From assembly GCF_008297955.1 (NCBI RefSeq), contig NZ_VTPY01000004.1, positions 310,001 through 374,000 on the forward strand: a DNA stretch of 64,000 nt. The letters are read 5' to 3'. Below the pieces are notes generated by a model. That model was not told the DNA's origin, made no database searches, and saw nothing but the letters and a program-made list of their open reading frames with translations. Made by a program: the position numbers and the translations under genes. The DNA comes from Billgrantia pellis (GTDB taxonomy: Bacteria > Pseudomonadota > Gammaproteobacteria > Pseudomonadales > Halomonadaceae). Position 1 is the stretch's first letter. Each line of letters opens with the position of its first letter. Shown here piece after piece: positions 26,296-34,668 of the stretch.

Positions 26296-26324
26296 CCCGC
26301 CGGCATCAAATGCCGACAGGCGGG
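26296..26324 (-). terminator. Hairpin between the aldehyde dehydrogenase and beta-hydroxyacid dehydrogenase genes
   Basis: Outer stem CCCGCC/GGCGGG and inner stem GGCAT/ATGCC with loop CAA lie just beyond the aldehyde dehydrogenase stop. It could attenuate read-through or stabilise upstream mRNA. No U tract is seen. Confidence 0.45.
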
Positions 26325-26332
26325 AATGCGGC

Positions 26333-27766
26333 CTATTTGGAAACCGGGAACGGTTGCTCCTGCAGGCCGAAGAAAAGGCTCTTCACCTCGCCGTAGAGGC
26401 GCAGCCCATCGAGCCCCTTCTCGCGACCGATGCCGCTGCTCTTGAAGCCGCCGAAGGGGGTGCTGGTCACCGACTGCTTGTAGGTGTTGATCCACACCGA
26501 GCCGGCTTCGATGGCGCGACCCACGCGCCAGGCGCGCTTGAAGCTCTCGGTCCAGATGCCGCAAGCCAGGCCGAAGGCGGTGTCGTTGGCCTGGGCGATC
26601 AGGTCGGCCTCGTCGTCGAAGGGCAGCGCCACCAGCACCGGGCCGAAGGCCTCCTCCTGGCAGGTCAGGGCGTGGGGGGCGAGGCCGTCGATCACCGTGG
26701 GTAGGTAATAGGCGCCCTCGGCGAATGCCGCACCCTCGGGGCGCGCCCCACCGCACAATATGCGCCCACCCTCTTCCCGGGCGCGCTCGACAAAGGCCTC
26801 GACCCGCTCGCGGTGGGCGAAGCTGGCCAGCGGCCCCATCTCGAGGTCCGGCGCGTCGGGAGCGGCGACCCGGATGGTTCGCGCCTGCTCGGTGATGCGC
26901 TCAAGCACGGCGTCATAGATACTGGCCTGGATGAAGACCCGCGATCCGGCCACGCAGGACTGGCCGGCTGAGCCGAAGATGCCGGAGATTACCGCCGCTA
27001 CGGCGAGCTCTTGGTCGGCGTCGTCAAAGACGATGTGCGGCGACTTGCCGCCCAGCTCAAGGGCCACCGGAATCACCCGGTCGGCGGCGACCCGGCCGAT
27101 CGCCTGGCCGGTGGCGGTGCCGCCGGTGAAAGACACCATGCGCACCCCGTTGTGGGCAACCAGCGCGGCGCCGACTTCAGCACCGCGCCCCTGCACCACC
27201 TGAAGCAGCCCCGCCGGCAGGCCGGCCTCGGCGGCGATCCTCACTAGCTCCGGCGCCAGCAGCGGTGCGTCTTCCGAGGGCTTGAGGATCACTGCATTGC
27301 CCGCCGCCAGCGCTGGTGCCACCTTGGTGGCGTCGTTCATGATCGGAGAGTTCCAGGGAGTGATCGCCGCCACCACGCCGAACGGCTCGAGCACCGTGAA
27401 CGACACGTACTGGCCGCGCGGCGGAGTCACCGAAGTCTCCAGGGTTTCGCAGGCCGAGGCGTAGTAGCGGAAGGCGCCCACCGCGTAGTCGACCATGCCG
27501 CGACACTCCGACAATGGCTTGCCGTTGTCGCGCATCTGCAGCACGGCCAAAGTCTCCTTTTCGGCGGCCAGGCGATCGGCGATGGTACGCAACACGTCAG
27601 CGCGTTGATGGGGCAGCCGCTCCTTCCAGCCGGAGTGGCGGTAGGCATCCCAGGCCTGCACTACCACCGCGTCCAGCGCTTCGGGGGTGGTCACCGCCAC
27701 GCGGCCCACCTCCTGCCCCGTAGCCGGATTGATACTGATCAGTTGGGTTGCACTCTGTGTGGACAT
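26333..27766 (-). CDS. NAD(P)-dependent aldehyde dehydrogenase
   Basis: A 477-residue aldehyde dehydrogenase superfamily member. The catalytic Cys is in SAGQSCVAGSR and the general-base Glu is in LELGGKSPHIVF. The cofactor motif VSFTGGTATGQAIG and the N-terminal PWNSPI are present. It oxidises an aldehyde to a carboxylate, and the benzaldehyde- or betaine-aldehyde-like subgroup cannot be distinguished here. It lies 51 bases downstream of tctA and so probably belongs to the second TTT operon. Confidence 0.9.
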   Translation of the reverse strand: MSTQSATQLISINPATGQEVGRVAVTTPEALDAVVVQAWDAYRHSGWKERLPHQRADVLRTIADRLAAEKETLAVLQMRDNGKPLSECRGMVDYAVGAFRYYASACETLETSVTPPRGQYVSFTVLEPFGVVAAITPWNSPIMNDATKVAPALAAGNAVILKPSEDAPLLAPELVRIAAEAGLPAGLLQVVQGRGAEVGAALVAHNGVRMVSFTGGTATGQAIGRVAADRVIPVALELGGKSPHIVFDDADQELAVAAVISGIFGSAGQSCVAGSRVFIQASIYDAVLERITEQARTIRVAAPDAPDLEMGPLASFAHRERVEAFVERAREEGGRILCGGARPEGAAFAEGAYYLPTVIDGLAPHALTCQEEAFGPVLVALPFDDEADLIAQANDTAFGLACGIWTESFKRAWRVGRAIEAGSVWINTYKQSVTSTPFGGFKSSGIGREKGLDGLRLYGEVKSLFFGLQEQPFPVSK

Positions 27767-27817
27767 GGCAACGAATTACCTTTCATTGAACGAGGGGCGG
27801 AATGCCCGGGCGAAGAA

Positions 27818-29296
27818 TTACGCAGCGGCCATCTTGTGTCGCCAGCGACGCCACAGCGGAAACAGCAGCACCGCGATGATCAGCGCAATCAGCGTCAGCG
27901 AGATGGGCGAGGCGGCAAAGGCAAGGGGGTCGCCACGGGAGATTAGCAGCGCCTGACGGAAGCTCGATTCGGCCATGGGTCCGAGAATGGCGCCCAACAC
28001 AATGGGAGCAATGGGATAGCCCGAGCGCGACAGAAAGAAGGCCGCGATCCCCACCACCAGCATGATCCAGACGTCGACCATACTGTTGGAGGCGGCATAG
28101 GTGCCGGTGGAGCACACTACCAGGATCATTGGCGCCAGCAGGCCAGTGGGCACACGTAGCATACGCGCGAACAGACCTGCGCCGGCGAAACCAACGCCTA
28201 GCATCATGAAGGCCGTCAGTAGCATCTGCCACATGAAGCCGTAAACCACCTCACCGCTCTGGGAGAACAAAGCCGGTCCAGGGTTGAGCCCCTGGATTAA
28301 CATGGCGCCCATCATCAGCGCCGCCACTGAGTTACCGGGCACGCCCAGCGCCAGGGTAGGAATCAATGATGAGGCGTTATCGGAATTATTGCCGCACTCT
28401 GAGGCGGCAATGCCTCGTGGGTCGCCCTGGCCGAAACGGCTGGCGTCCTTAGCCGCGCGCTTCTCCTCGGCATAACTGAGAATGCCTGCCAGATTGCCGC
28501 CGGCACCTGGCATCACACCAACGACCACCCCTATCAACCCTGAGCGCAGCCAGGTCTTGACCAAGCCCAGCGCCTCGCGCAGGGTGATGCCAACACCGGT
28601 CACAGTGGCGTTGCCCAGCCTCCGGCTATTCGCCTCCAGCATTGCCAGGGCCGGCGGAATGGCAAACAAGCCGGTAAGCAGCACGGCAATATTGATACCC
28701 CCGGCAATATGCCGTATGCCAAACACTAGTCGCTCGGCACCACTGACCATGTCCATACCGACGATGCCCACCGTTACGCCCAGAAGCGCCGAGGCGATGC
28801 CCTTGGCTGGTGCGTTGGCCAGCAGCAACGACACGCTGGTCATGCCAAAGATAGCGATCCAGAAATACTCGACCGGGCCGAATTTGAGCGCGAACGCCAC
28901 CAGCGGCGGTGCTAGTAGCATCAGCGCTACAGCGCTTATGACCGCCCCGGCTGCCGAAGAGCACAGTGCCACGTGCAATGCGAACTTGGCCCGACCGCTG
29001 TTGGCCAGAGGATGACCATCAAATACCGTAGCCACCGCAGACGGAGTGCCGGGGATCTTCATCAAGATGGCGGGAATCGCCCCACCGTACATTGATCCGT
29101 TGTAGATACCCGCCATCATTCCCAGCGATGTCAACGGCTCCATGGTATAGGTAAACGGCAGCAGCAGCGCCATTGCAAGGGTAGCGGTCAGCCCCGGAAT
29201 CGCACCGACCAAGATGCCGGCCGCCGTGCCGGCCAACATCGCCAACAGGCTTTCGGGTGTGATGGCCGCCATTACGCCGCCAAGCAGCTCCATCAT
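27818..29296 (-). CDS. tctA: Tripartite tricarboxylate transporter large permease, TctA-like (locus 2)
   Basis: A 492-residue TctA permease with about twelve membrane helices. Family motifs are VGAIPGLTATLAMALLLPFTYTMEP near the N-terminus and LIPTLALGVPGNSVAALMMGAM mid-protein. Its start overlaps the tctB stop (ATGA at 29293-29296). Clearly diverged from the locus 1 permease, so the two systems probably carry different substrates. Confidence 0.93.
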   Translation of the reverse strand: MMELLGGVMAAITPESLLAMLAGTAAGILVGAIPGLTATLAMALLLPFTYTMEPLTSLGMMAGIYNGSMYGGAIPAILMKIPGTPSAVATVFDGHPLANSGRAKFALHVALCSSAAGAVISAVALMLLAPPLVAFALKFGPVEYFWIAIFGMTSVSLLLANAPAKGIASALLGVTVGIVGMDMVSGAERLVFGIRHIAGGINIAVLLTGLFAIPPALAMLEANSRRLGNATVTGVGITLREALGLVKTWLRSGLIGVVVGVMPGAGGNLAGILSYAEEKRAAKDASRFGQGDPRGIAASECGNNSDNASSLIPTLALGVPGNSVAALMMGAMLIQGLNPGPALFSQSGEVVYGFMWQMLLTAFMMLGVGFAGAGLFARMLRVPTGLLAPMILVVCSTGTYAASNSMVDVWIMLVVGIAAFFLSRSGYPIAPIVLGAILGPMAESSFRQALLISRGDPLAFAASPISLTLIALIIAVLLFPLWRRWRHKMAAA

Positions 29297-29745
29297 CTCA
29301 CTTCTCCAAAAATGAATTCAGGCGGCATGCTTTGGGCAAACACAAGATGGAATAGCAGCCACGCCAGCAGGGTGAATAGCAGCGTGATCAGCACCACGCG
29401 CCATCCATGGCGCTCTCCGCCAAGCATCGCCATAGCGGGCAGAAACCATAGCGCCGAGGTCAAGAAGCCCATAGCGCTAGCGCTGGCCACGAATAGCCCC
29501 AACAGGGCTAGCCCCGCCAAGCCATGGATCAGCGAGGCCTCACTAGTGCGGGCAGAGTCACGCGTGCGCAATATCTGATTGATGGCGCTGATCGCCGAAA
29601 AGGCGATCAACGATACTCCTACAGCGACAGGAAAATAGGCACTGGCACCAGTCAGAGACGCGCTGTCCCACAAGATCAGCGCGCCGATACCGGCCACCAT
29701 GATATTAGTGGCGAGTCGCTCTCTCGCCGTGACCTTTGCATCCAT
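29293..29745 (-). CDS. tctB: Tripartite tricarboxylate transporter small permease, TctB-like (locus 2)
   Basis: A 150-residue protein with four predicted membrane helices (ATNIMVAGIGALILWDS, YFPVAVGVSLIAFSAISAI, LAGLALLGLFVASASAMGFL and VLITLLFTLLAWLLFHLVF). TctB small subunit by size, topology and position between tctC and tctA. Confidence 0.85.
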   Translation of the reverse strand: MDAKVTARERLATNIMVAGIGALILWDSASLTGASAYFPVAVGVSLIAFSAISAINQILRTRDSARTSEASLIHGLAGLALLGLFVASASAMGFLTSALWFLPAMAMLGGERHGWRVVLITLLFTLLAWLLFHLVFAQSMPPEFIFGEVR

Positions 29746-29760
29746 ACGATTCTTGCCCGC

Positions 29761-30705
29761 TTACTGCCAAGGGGACTCGTCCCACAACGTCTGATAGTCA
29801 GCACTGAGCGACTCGATGTGAGCAGCGAAATCGTCAGCGGACATGTAGGATACTTCGGTGTAGAGTTCGTGGTTGCGGGTTATGAACGCCTCATCGTTGG
29901 CCACGTTAGCTACCGCCTCGGAGAGCCTAGCCACGATTGCCGGATCGACACCGGCCGGCAGCCCCAAGCCGCGCTGGGAGAGCATGGCCACGTCGAAGCC
30001 CAGCGACAGAGCGGTGGGCACTTCAGGGGCGAGCTCGGAGCTCTCTGTGCCGAATTGTGCCAAAATTCGCACCTTGCCCTCTTCCGCGGCTGGCATCGCC
30101 TCACCCAAGTTAAGCGCCGCTGCCGAGACGTGGCTGCCCAGAAGCGCGGTTCGCGCCGGACCGGCGCCAGCGAAGGGCACGTGGGTCAGCGTAATATCCG
30201 CCTCCTTGGCCAGATAGCGCACCGCAAGGTGGTCATCGGTGCCCACGCCAGTGGTACCCACAGTGACTGCGCCTGGGTTTTCCTTCGCGAAGGCTACCAG
30301 CTCATCCAAAGTTTGAAAGGGGCTGCTTGATGGTACCGAAATGGCAGAAGGATCCTGCACCAGCCCCGCCACCGGGATAATATCGTCGACGTTGAAAGAC
30401 GCATCGCGAGTGATCGGAATGGTCAGCATCGGCGGCAGATTGACGATGCCGATGGTGTAGCCGTCGGGCTCGGCGCTGGCCAGTGCAGCGTGACCCACCT
30501 CGCCACCGGCACCAGGACGATTTACGACGACCACGCTTTGACCCAGTTCCTTTTCCAGCAGTGGTTGCAATACACGTGCTGTCACGTCGGTGCCGCCACC
30601 CGCGGAATAGGCAACGATGAGCTCCAATGGCTTTTCTGGCCAGTCGGCTGATGCAGTTGCTGCTACCGCTAACAATGACGTTGCCAAGATTGACTTTTTG
30701 AACAT
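29761..30705 (-). CDS. tctC: Tripartite tricarboxylate transporter substrate-binding protein, TctC/Bug family (locus 2)
   Basis: A 314-residue periplasmic receptor. Signal peptide KSILATSLLAVAATASA, then WPEKPLELIVAYSAGGGTDVTAR, the TctC hallmark. First gene of the second TTT operon and divergent from the AT-rich GntR gene. The ligand is unknown. Fifteen bases separate it from tctB, with no REP-like hairpin as in locus 1. Confidence 0.92.
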   Translation of the reverse strand: MFKKSILATSLLAVAATASADWPEKPLELIVAYSAGGGTDVTARVLQPLLEKELGQSVVVVNRPGAGGEVGHAALASAEPDGYTIGIVNLPPMLTIPITRDASFNVDDIIPVAGLVQDPSAISVPSSSPFQTLDELVAFAKENPGAVTVGTTGVGTDDHLAVRYLAKEADITLTHVPFAGAGPARTALLGSHVSAAALNLGEAMPAAEEGKVRILAQFGTESSELAPEVPTALSLGFDVAMLSQRGLGLPAGVDPAIVARLSEAVANVANDEAFITRNHELYTEVSYMSADDFAAHIESLSADYQTLWDESPWQ

Positions 30706-30816
30706 GCGTGTCTCCCGGTGAGTCTGTAAGCTCAGTTTTCGTTGCTGTGGTTGTGGTCGTAACTATTAACGAACCAGAAGAGGTGGAGCAAGATCTTTAT
30801 TCATGATAGGATTATC

Positions 30817-30831
30817 AATAATTAAATTATT
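30817..30831. promoter_or_regulatory. AT-rich perfect palindrome between tctC (locus 2) and its divergent GntR gene
   Basis: AATAATT-A-AATTATT is a perfect 15-bp inverted repeat in the 177-bp divergent intergenic region. It is the best operator candidate for the adjacent GntR protein, though AT-rich DNA produces such repeats by chance more easily. Confidence 0.4.
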
Positions 30832-30882
30832 CTTATTTTCGAAGACATTCTCGAGATAGTGGCTGCGGGGAGGGCGTGAAAG

Positions 30883-31560
30883 TTGAAACATGGATTTGCT
30901 GTTAAGGCTGCGGTAAACGAAATTGTAGAGTCTCTGGAAAAAGAGATAATATTCGGTTTTCTGTTGCCTAGGCAGCGAATATATGAAGATGAGTTAATGC
31001 TTAGATTTGATGCCAAAAGACATGTTGTAAGATCCGCCGTTCAGGTTCTAGAGCAACGAGGCATCGTGCACAGATATCCTAATCGCGGTGCCCAGGTGAA
31101 GTTTTATACTCGCCGCGAAGTTGACAACCTTTACCAGCTGAGACGGATCTTGCACGATGCGGCAGCAAGATTAATTAAATTGCCTCCTTCACCGGCATGG
31201 CTGGATAATCTTAAGCGCGCCCAGGAGGCACACTCTCATGCAGTGCGCATGCATGATATAGAAGCCATATACCAACACAACAACAGCTTCCATCACATTC
31301 TGTTTTCAGGGGTGGGCAATGAAAGCATAGTCGAGGCTATAGAATTTTCTAACTCTAAAACACACGGCATTCGCTCTCATGGGCTAAGAGATTTTAATCT
31401 TCAGGCTATCGCTGAAGAAGAGCATCGTATGATGATAGATTATATTGAGAGAGGCAATTTGGTTGGGCTTGCAGAATGCTGCCTTAATCACATGGAACCG
31501 GCGAGGAAATTTTATATCGAAAAATACTGCCCACAAGGTGAAGGTGAAGAAGAGGAATAA
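30883..31560 (+). CDS. GntR family regulator, FCD-type, AT-rich
   Basis: A 225-residue regulator. The winged-helix N-terminus (LPRQRIYEDELMLRFDAKRHVVRSAVQVLEQRG) is followed by an FCD-type helical domain (IYQHNNSFHHILFSGVGNESI and EEEHRMMIDYIERGN). The start is a TTG at 30883 behind GGGGAGG; no ATG is in frame near it. The gene is noticeably more AT-rich than the transporter genes it faces, suggesting separate origin. It probably regulates the second TTT operon. Confidence 0.85.
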   Translation: MKHGFAVKAAVNEIVESLEKEIIFGFLLPRQRIYEDELMLRFDAKRHVVRSAVQVLEQRGIVHRYPNRGAQVKFYTRREVDNLYQLRRILHDAAARLIKLPPSPAWLDNLKRAQEAHSHAVRMHDIEAIYQHNNSFHHILFSGVGNESIVEAIEFSNSKTHGIRSHGLRDFNLQAIAEEEHRMMIDYIERGNLVGLAECCLNHMEPARKFYIEKYCPQGEGEEEE

Positions 31561-31607
31561 TGATAAGCTCTCCATGAGCTCCAATGGTATTTTCGAATAG
31601 CATATAA

Positions 31608-31820
31608 TTGGTTATTTCCATCACCTTGTTATTGGTGATTTATGTCGTTCCGGTGGTCCCGCAGAGCGGCTTGACCGAGCAGACAATTTACCGCTGGACC
31701 GTTCAACCTGTTACTCAAGCGAGGCGTGGATTCGCCTTCAGAGGTGCTCTCGCTGACGCCTTGCAGCTAGAGCACCGCCGGCTTCAGCGCAGGCCGGGCA
31801 TGGGCGCTCACGCCCGATGA
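31608..31820 (+). pseudogene. Possible decayed IS3-type transposase OrfA remnant
   Basis: The frame contains QSGLTEQTIYRW and, after a break, LEHRRLQRR. These recall the helix-turn-helix (xxGVSEQTIYRW) and leucine-zipper-like tail of IS3-family OrfA proteins. The surrounding sequence does not support an intact gene and no terminal inverted repeats were found. The rest of the 31561-32049 gap shows no gene I recognise. Confidence 0.22.
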
Positions 31821-32049
31821 CCTAGCTGGCCGCATCAAGTGCTATGCCGCCATCAAGGGTCCCTGCATCAGGATGAAAAGGTTAATGACGGTTTAGGAGG
31901 CGTGCGGGTGTCGCACAAGCCTTTCCGCATGACGTGAAGAGAATAGCCCACTCCCACCGGGGCCGTATCCTTGCAGACAAACCGTCAGCACCTTCTTGAT
32001 CGCCACGGCTGAACGCCTGATCACTACGTATCCCGCAGGAGCACTTCGG

Positions 32050-32946
32050 ATGTCTTTCTCTTTACATGGCCACGGACGGGGCCTGGTGATGGCGGCCTCC
32101 GGTGTCACTGTCCTGAGCTTCGACAGCTTGCTGGTCCGCCTGGCGGCAACGGATGGGTGGAACATCATCTTCTGGCGGGGTGCCCTGATGGGACTATCGC
32201 TCGGTCTGCTGTGCCTCGACGGGCGCCGGTTGGCCACGCTGCGCGGCTATCTTGGGGTATCACTGTTCTCCGCGATACTGTTGGGCATCACCTCCAGTCT
32301 GTTTGTCCTGGCTGTCATGAACACCAAGGTAGCGAATGTGGTGGTCATCCTAAGTGCCGCCCCTCTGTTTGCTGCCCTCTTTACGCATTTCTTTCTGCAT
32401 GACCCCGTGGCCGTGCGAACCTGGCTGGCAATCCTTTCGGCCATGGCCGGCATGCTGATCGTCTTCTCTGCCTCGCTGACCGGCGACGGCCTTGTCGGCG
32501 ATGTCTACGCGGTGATCGCAGCGGCCGCCGTCGGTGGTAACCTCACGCTCCTGCGCCGTCACCCCAACTTGGACAGAATACCCCTCATCGCCATGGGAGG
32601 TGGGTTATCGGCGTTCCTTGCCTGGCCGATGGCTACGCCGCTGGCCCTCACGACACAAAGCTATGGCATATTGGCCCTGATGGGCCTACTGCAGATGCCA
32701 TTGGCCACCGCGCTGATCAATAATGCGACCCGTCATCTGCCGTCGGCAGAAGTTGCCCTGTTCTATTTGGTTGAAGCCGTGTTTGGCACCCTGTGGGTTT
32801 GGTGGTGGTTGGGTGAGCAGCCGCCTCAGGCGACCCTGCTCGGCGGTTTTGTGATCCTGTTGACGCTCTTCCTCAATGCCTGGTCAGGCCTGCGTGAATC
32901 CAACCGCCGAATGGTTCGGCCACTTGGCGGGAACCTCCACCTATAG
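32050..32946 (+). CDS. EamA/DMT family transporter
   Basis: A 298-residue polytopic protein with ten predicted helices arranged as two EamA repeats, typical of drug/metabolite transporters. Landmarks are SFDSLLVRLAATDGWNIIFWRG in repeat one and LPSAEVALFYLVEAVFGTLWVWWWLGEQP near the end of repeat two. The ATG at 32050 is chosen over a TTG at 31996 because AGGAG lies 8 bases upstream. Stands alone. The substrate (amino acid, nucleotide derivative or drug) is not predictable. Confidence 0.87.
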   Translation: MSFSLHGHGRGLVMAASGVTVLSFDSLLVRLAATDGWNIIFWRGALMGLSLGLLCLDGRRLATLRGYLGVSLFSAILLGITSSLFVLAVMNTKVANVVVILSAAPLFAALFTHFFLHDPVAVRTWLAILSAMAGMLIVFSASLTGDGLVGDVYAVIAAAAVGGNLTLLRRHPNLDRIPLIAMGGGLSAFLAWPMATPLALTTQSYGILALMGLLQMPLATALINNATRHLPSAEVALFYLVEAVFGTLWVWWWLGEQPPQATLLGGFVILLTLFLNAWSGLRESNRRMVRPLGGNLHL

Positions 32947-32969
32947 CGGTCAACTCGCCCCTCTAGAGG

Positions 32970-33142
32970 TCACTCAGGATTATTGTCAACCTCCCTCCCC
33001 TCCCCATTCGTCAGCCGAAACCGCAGACCCGGTTCGGCCTGCTCGGCCGTGAGGCGCCAGCCATGCGCCAGGGCGATCTCCTGGCAGATCGCCAGCCCTA
33101 GCCCCGCGCCGTGGTCACGCCGATGTGCGGCATGCCAGAAAC
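32970..33142 (-). pseudogene. 3'-terminal fragment of a sensor histidine kinase gene (duplicate of 37191-38564)
   Basis: The minus strand encodes the end of a kinase ATP-binding domain, starting near FWHAAHRRDHGAG and running through GLGLAICQEIALAHGWRL to LRFRLTNGEGREVDNNPE. Over 115 bases (33028-33142) it matches 37231-37345, identical for the first 80 bases and with 6 mismatches in the rest. Only the tail of the gene is present. The stop region differs from the intact copy, whose protein ends LRFRLSTPTIRW. The gap 32947-33471 otherwise holds no gene. Confidence 0.85.
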
Positions 33143-33471
33143 TAGCCTCGCTCGAGACACGCCAAGCGTTTTGCGACCGTCTGAAGTACCCCTTCGCCCA
33201 TGTGATGGCCATATCGATCATTGGTATCTTTAAATTCATCCAGTTCCAAAAACGCCAACGCAAACACCATAGTGACTACACGTTTATTCAACCATTTTCT
33301 GATCTAGGCATTGAGTCAGTGCGATGCGATCGGGCAATGCGCTGTCACTGTCTGTTGCCCAGAAAGCAACGAACCTGACGTTTTCCACTCTCCTTTCTGC
33401 CTCCCAAGTCCCTTAGGGTTACTCCTTCCCATAACGACACTTACAGAAATACCCTTACAGCAGGACAGGCA

Positions 33472-34626
33472 ATGTTTACCGACAAGCAAATACACAACGC
33501 CACCGCTATGCGGCATACGCTTCACCAATACCCTGAGCTCAAGTACGAAGAAACGCAAACCGCCAGGCGGGTAGCAGATCGTTTGCGTAGCCTGGGTTAT
33601 CGGGTAACCGAAGGCATCGCGACGACAGGCATTCTGGCAGAGCTGGATACCGGACGCGAAGGTCCGGTAATCGCGTTTCGCGCCGACATGGACGCCCTGC
33701 CCATTCGCGAAGCCAACACCTTCGGCCACCGCTCGAAACACGAAGGTCTGATGCATGCTTGCGGCCATGACGGCCATACCGCCACGCTCCTGCTTGCCGC
33801 CGAAGCCATCATGGAGAGACGTGACCAACTGTGCGGACACCTCAAGCTGATCTTTCAGCCGGCGGAGGAAGGCGGCAACGGCGCGGAGGCCATGGTAAAG
33901 GCGGGGGTGCTTGAAAATCCGGAGGTGGAAGCGGTGTTTGGCTACCACAACCGCCCCGGCTTTCCTGAAGGCCAGCTGTTCGTAAAACCCGGCCCGGCCA
34001 TGGGTGGCAATGACACGTACAAGGTGACCATCGAGGGCGCCTCAGGCCATGCGGCCATGCCTCATCTGGCCGTTGACCCGATCTACGTGGGTGCCTCACT
34101 GGTGCAGCAGCTGCAAGGGTTAGTAGCTCGGCACAAATCGCCGCTGGAATCCGGCGTGATTACCGTGGCCTCCTTTCATGCCGGTGATGCCGCCAACGTG
34201 ATTCCGGGCAGCGCCGAATTGCTGGTCAACATTCGCAGTGACCGTCCTTCCTCACGTGAGGCACTAACCGGCAAGCTCGAGCAAGTGACGAAAGGGGTGT
34301 GCGACGCTCATGGCGCTCGCTTCAGGCTCGAGCACATTCACCAAGTCCCGCCGCTGGCCAACGATCCCGAGTGGTCAGACAGAGTACTGGCATTAGCGTC
34401 CGAGTATGAGGTGAGCGACGATATCCAAAAGCTGGATTACATGCCCACCATGGGCGCCGAGGACTTCGCCTTCTACCTGCAAAAAGTACCCGGCTGCTTT
34501 TTCTTCGTGGGTAACGGTAATAGCGCCTACCTGCATAACGAACATTACGACTTCAACGACCGCATACTGCCGGTGGCTGGCGGCATGTTTGTGGCGCTCG
34601 CCTGCAGCCTGCTTGCTCACCGCTAA
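33472..34626 (+). CDS. M20 family amidohydrolase
   Basis: A 384-residue zinc-dependent amidohydrolase of the M20D/hippurate-hydrolase type. Metal ligands are in HACGHDGHTATLL, with an acidic pair in PAEEGGNGAEAM and a late motif MGAEDFAFYLQ. The bacterial dimerisation domain lies between about residues 180 and 290. It cleaves N-acyl or aminobenzoyl amino acids by family knowledge. It is followed 42 bases later by an AbgT-family transporter, so uptake of a peptide-like amide and its hydrolysis are paired, as in the abg system. No signal peptide. Confidence 0.9.
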   Translation: MFTDKQIHNATAMRHTLHQYPELKYEETQTARRVADRLRSLGYRVTEGIATTGILAELDTGREGPVIAFRADMDALPIREANTFGHRSKHEGLMHACGHDGHTATLLLAAEAIMERRDQLCGHLKLIFQPAEEGGNGAEAMVKAGVLENPEVEAVFGYHNRPGFPEGQLFVKPGPAMGGNDTYKVTIEGASGHAAMPHLAVDPIYVGASLVQQLQGLVARHKSPLESGVITVASFHAGDAANVIPGSAELLVNIRSDRPSSREALTGKLEQVTKGVCDAHGARFRLEHIHQVPPLANDPEWSDRVLALASEYEVSDDIQKLDYMPTMGAEDFAFYLQKVPGCFFFVGNGNSAYLHNEHYDFNDRILPVAGGMFVALACSLLAHR

Positions 34627-34668
34627 TAGCCGTTCACTTTCAAAAGCTCTAAAAATAAAGGCGACAAA

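Noticed and set aside
33316..33948. 210-residue minus-strand frame opposite the M20 gene
   Set aside because: Antisense to the metal-binding motif region of a certain gene; no similarity to known proteins seen.
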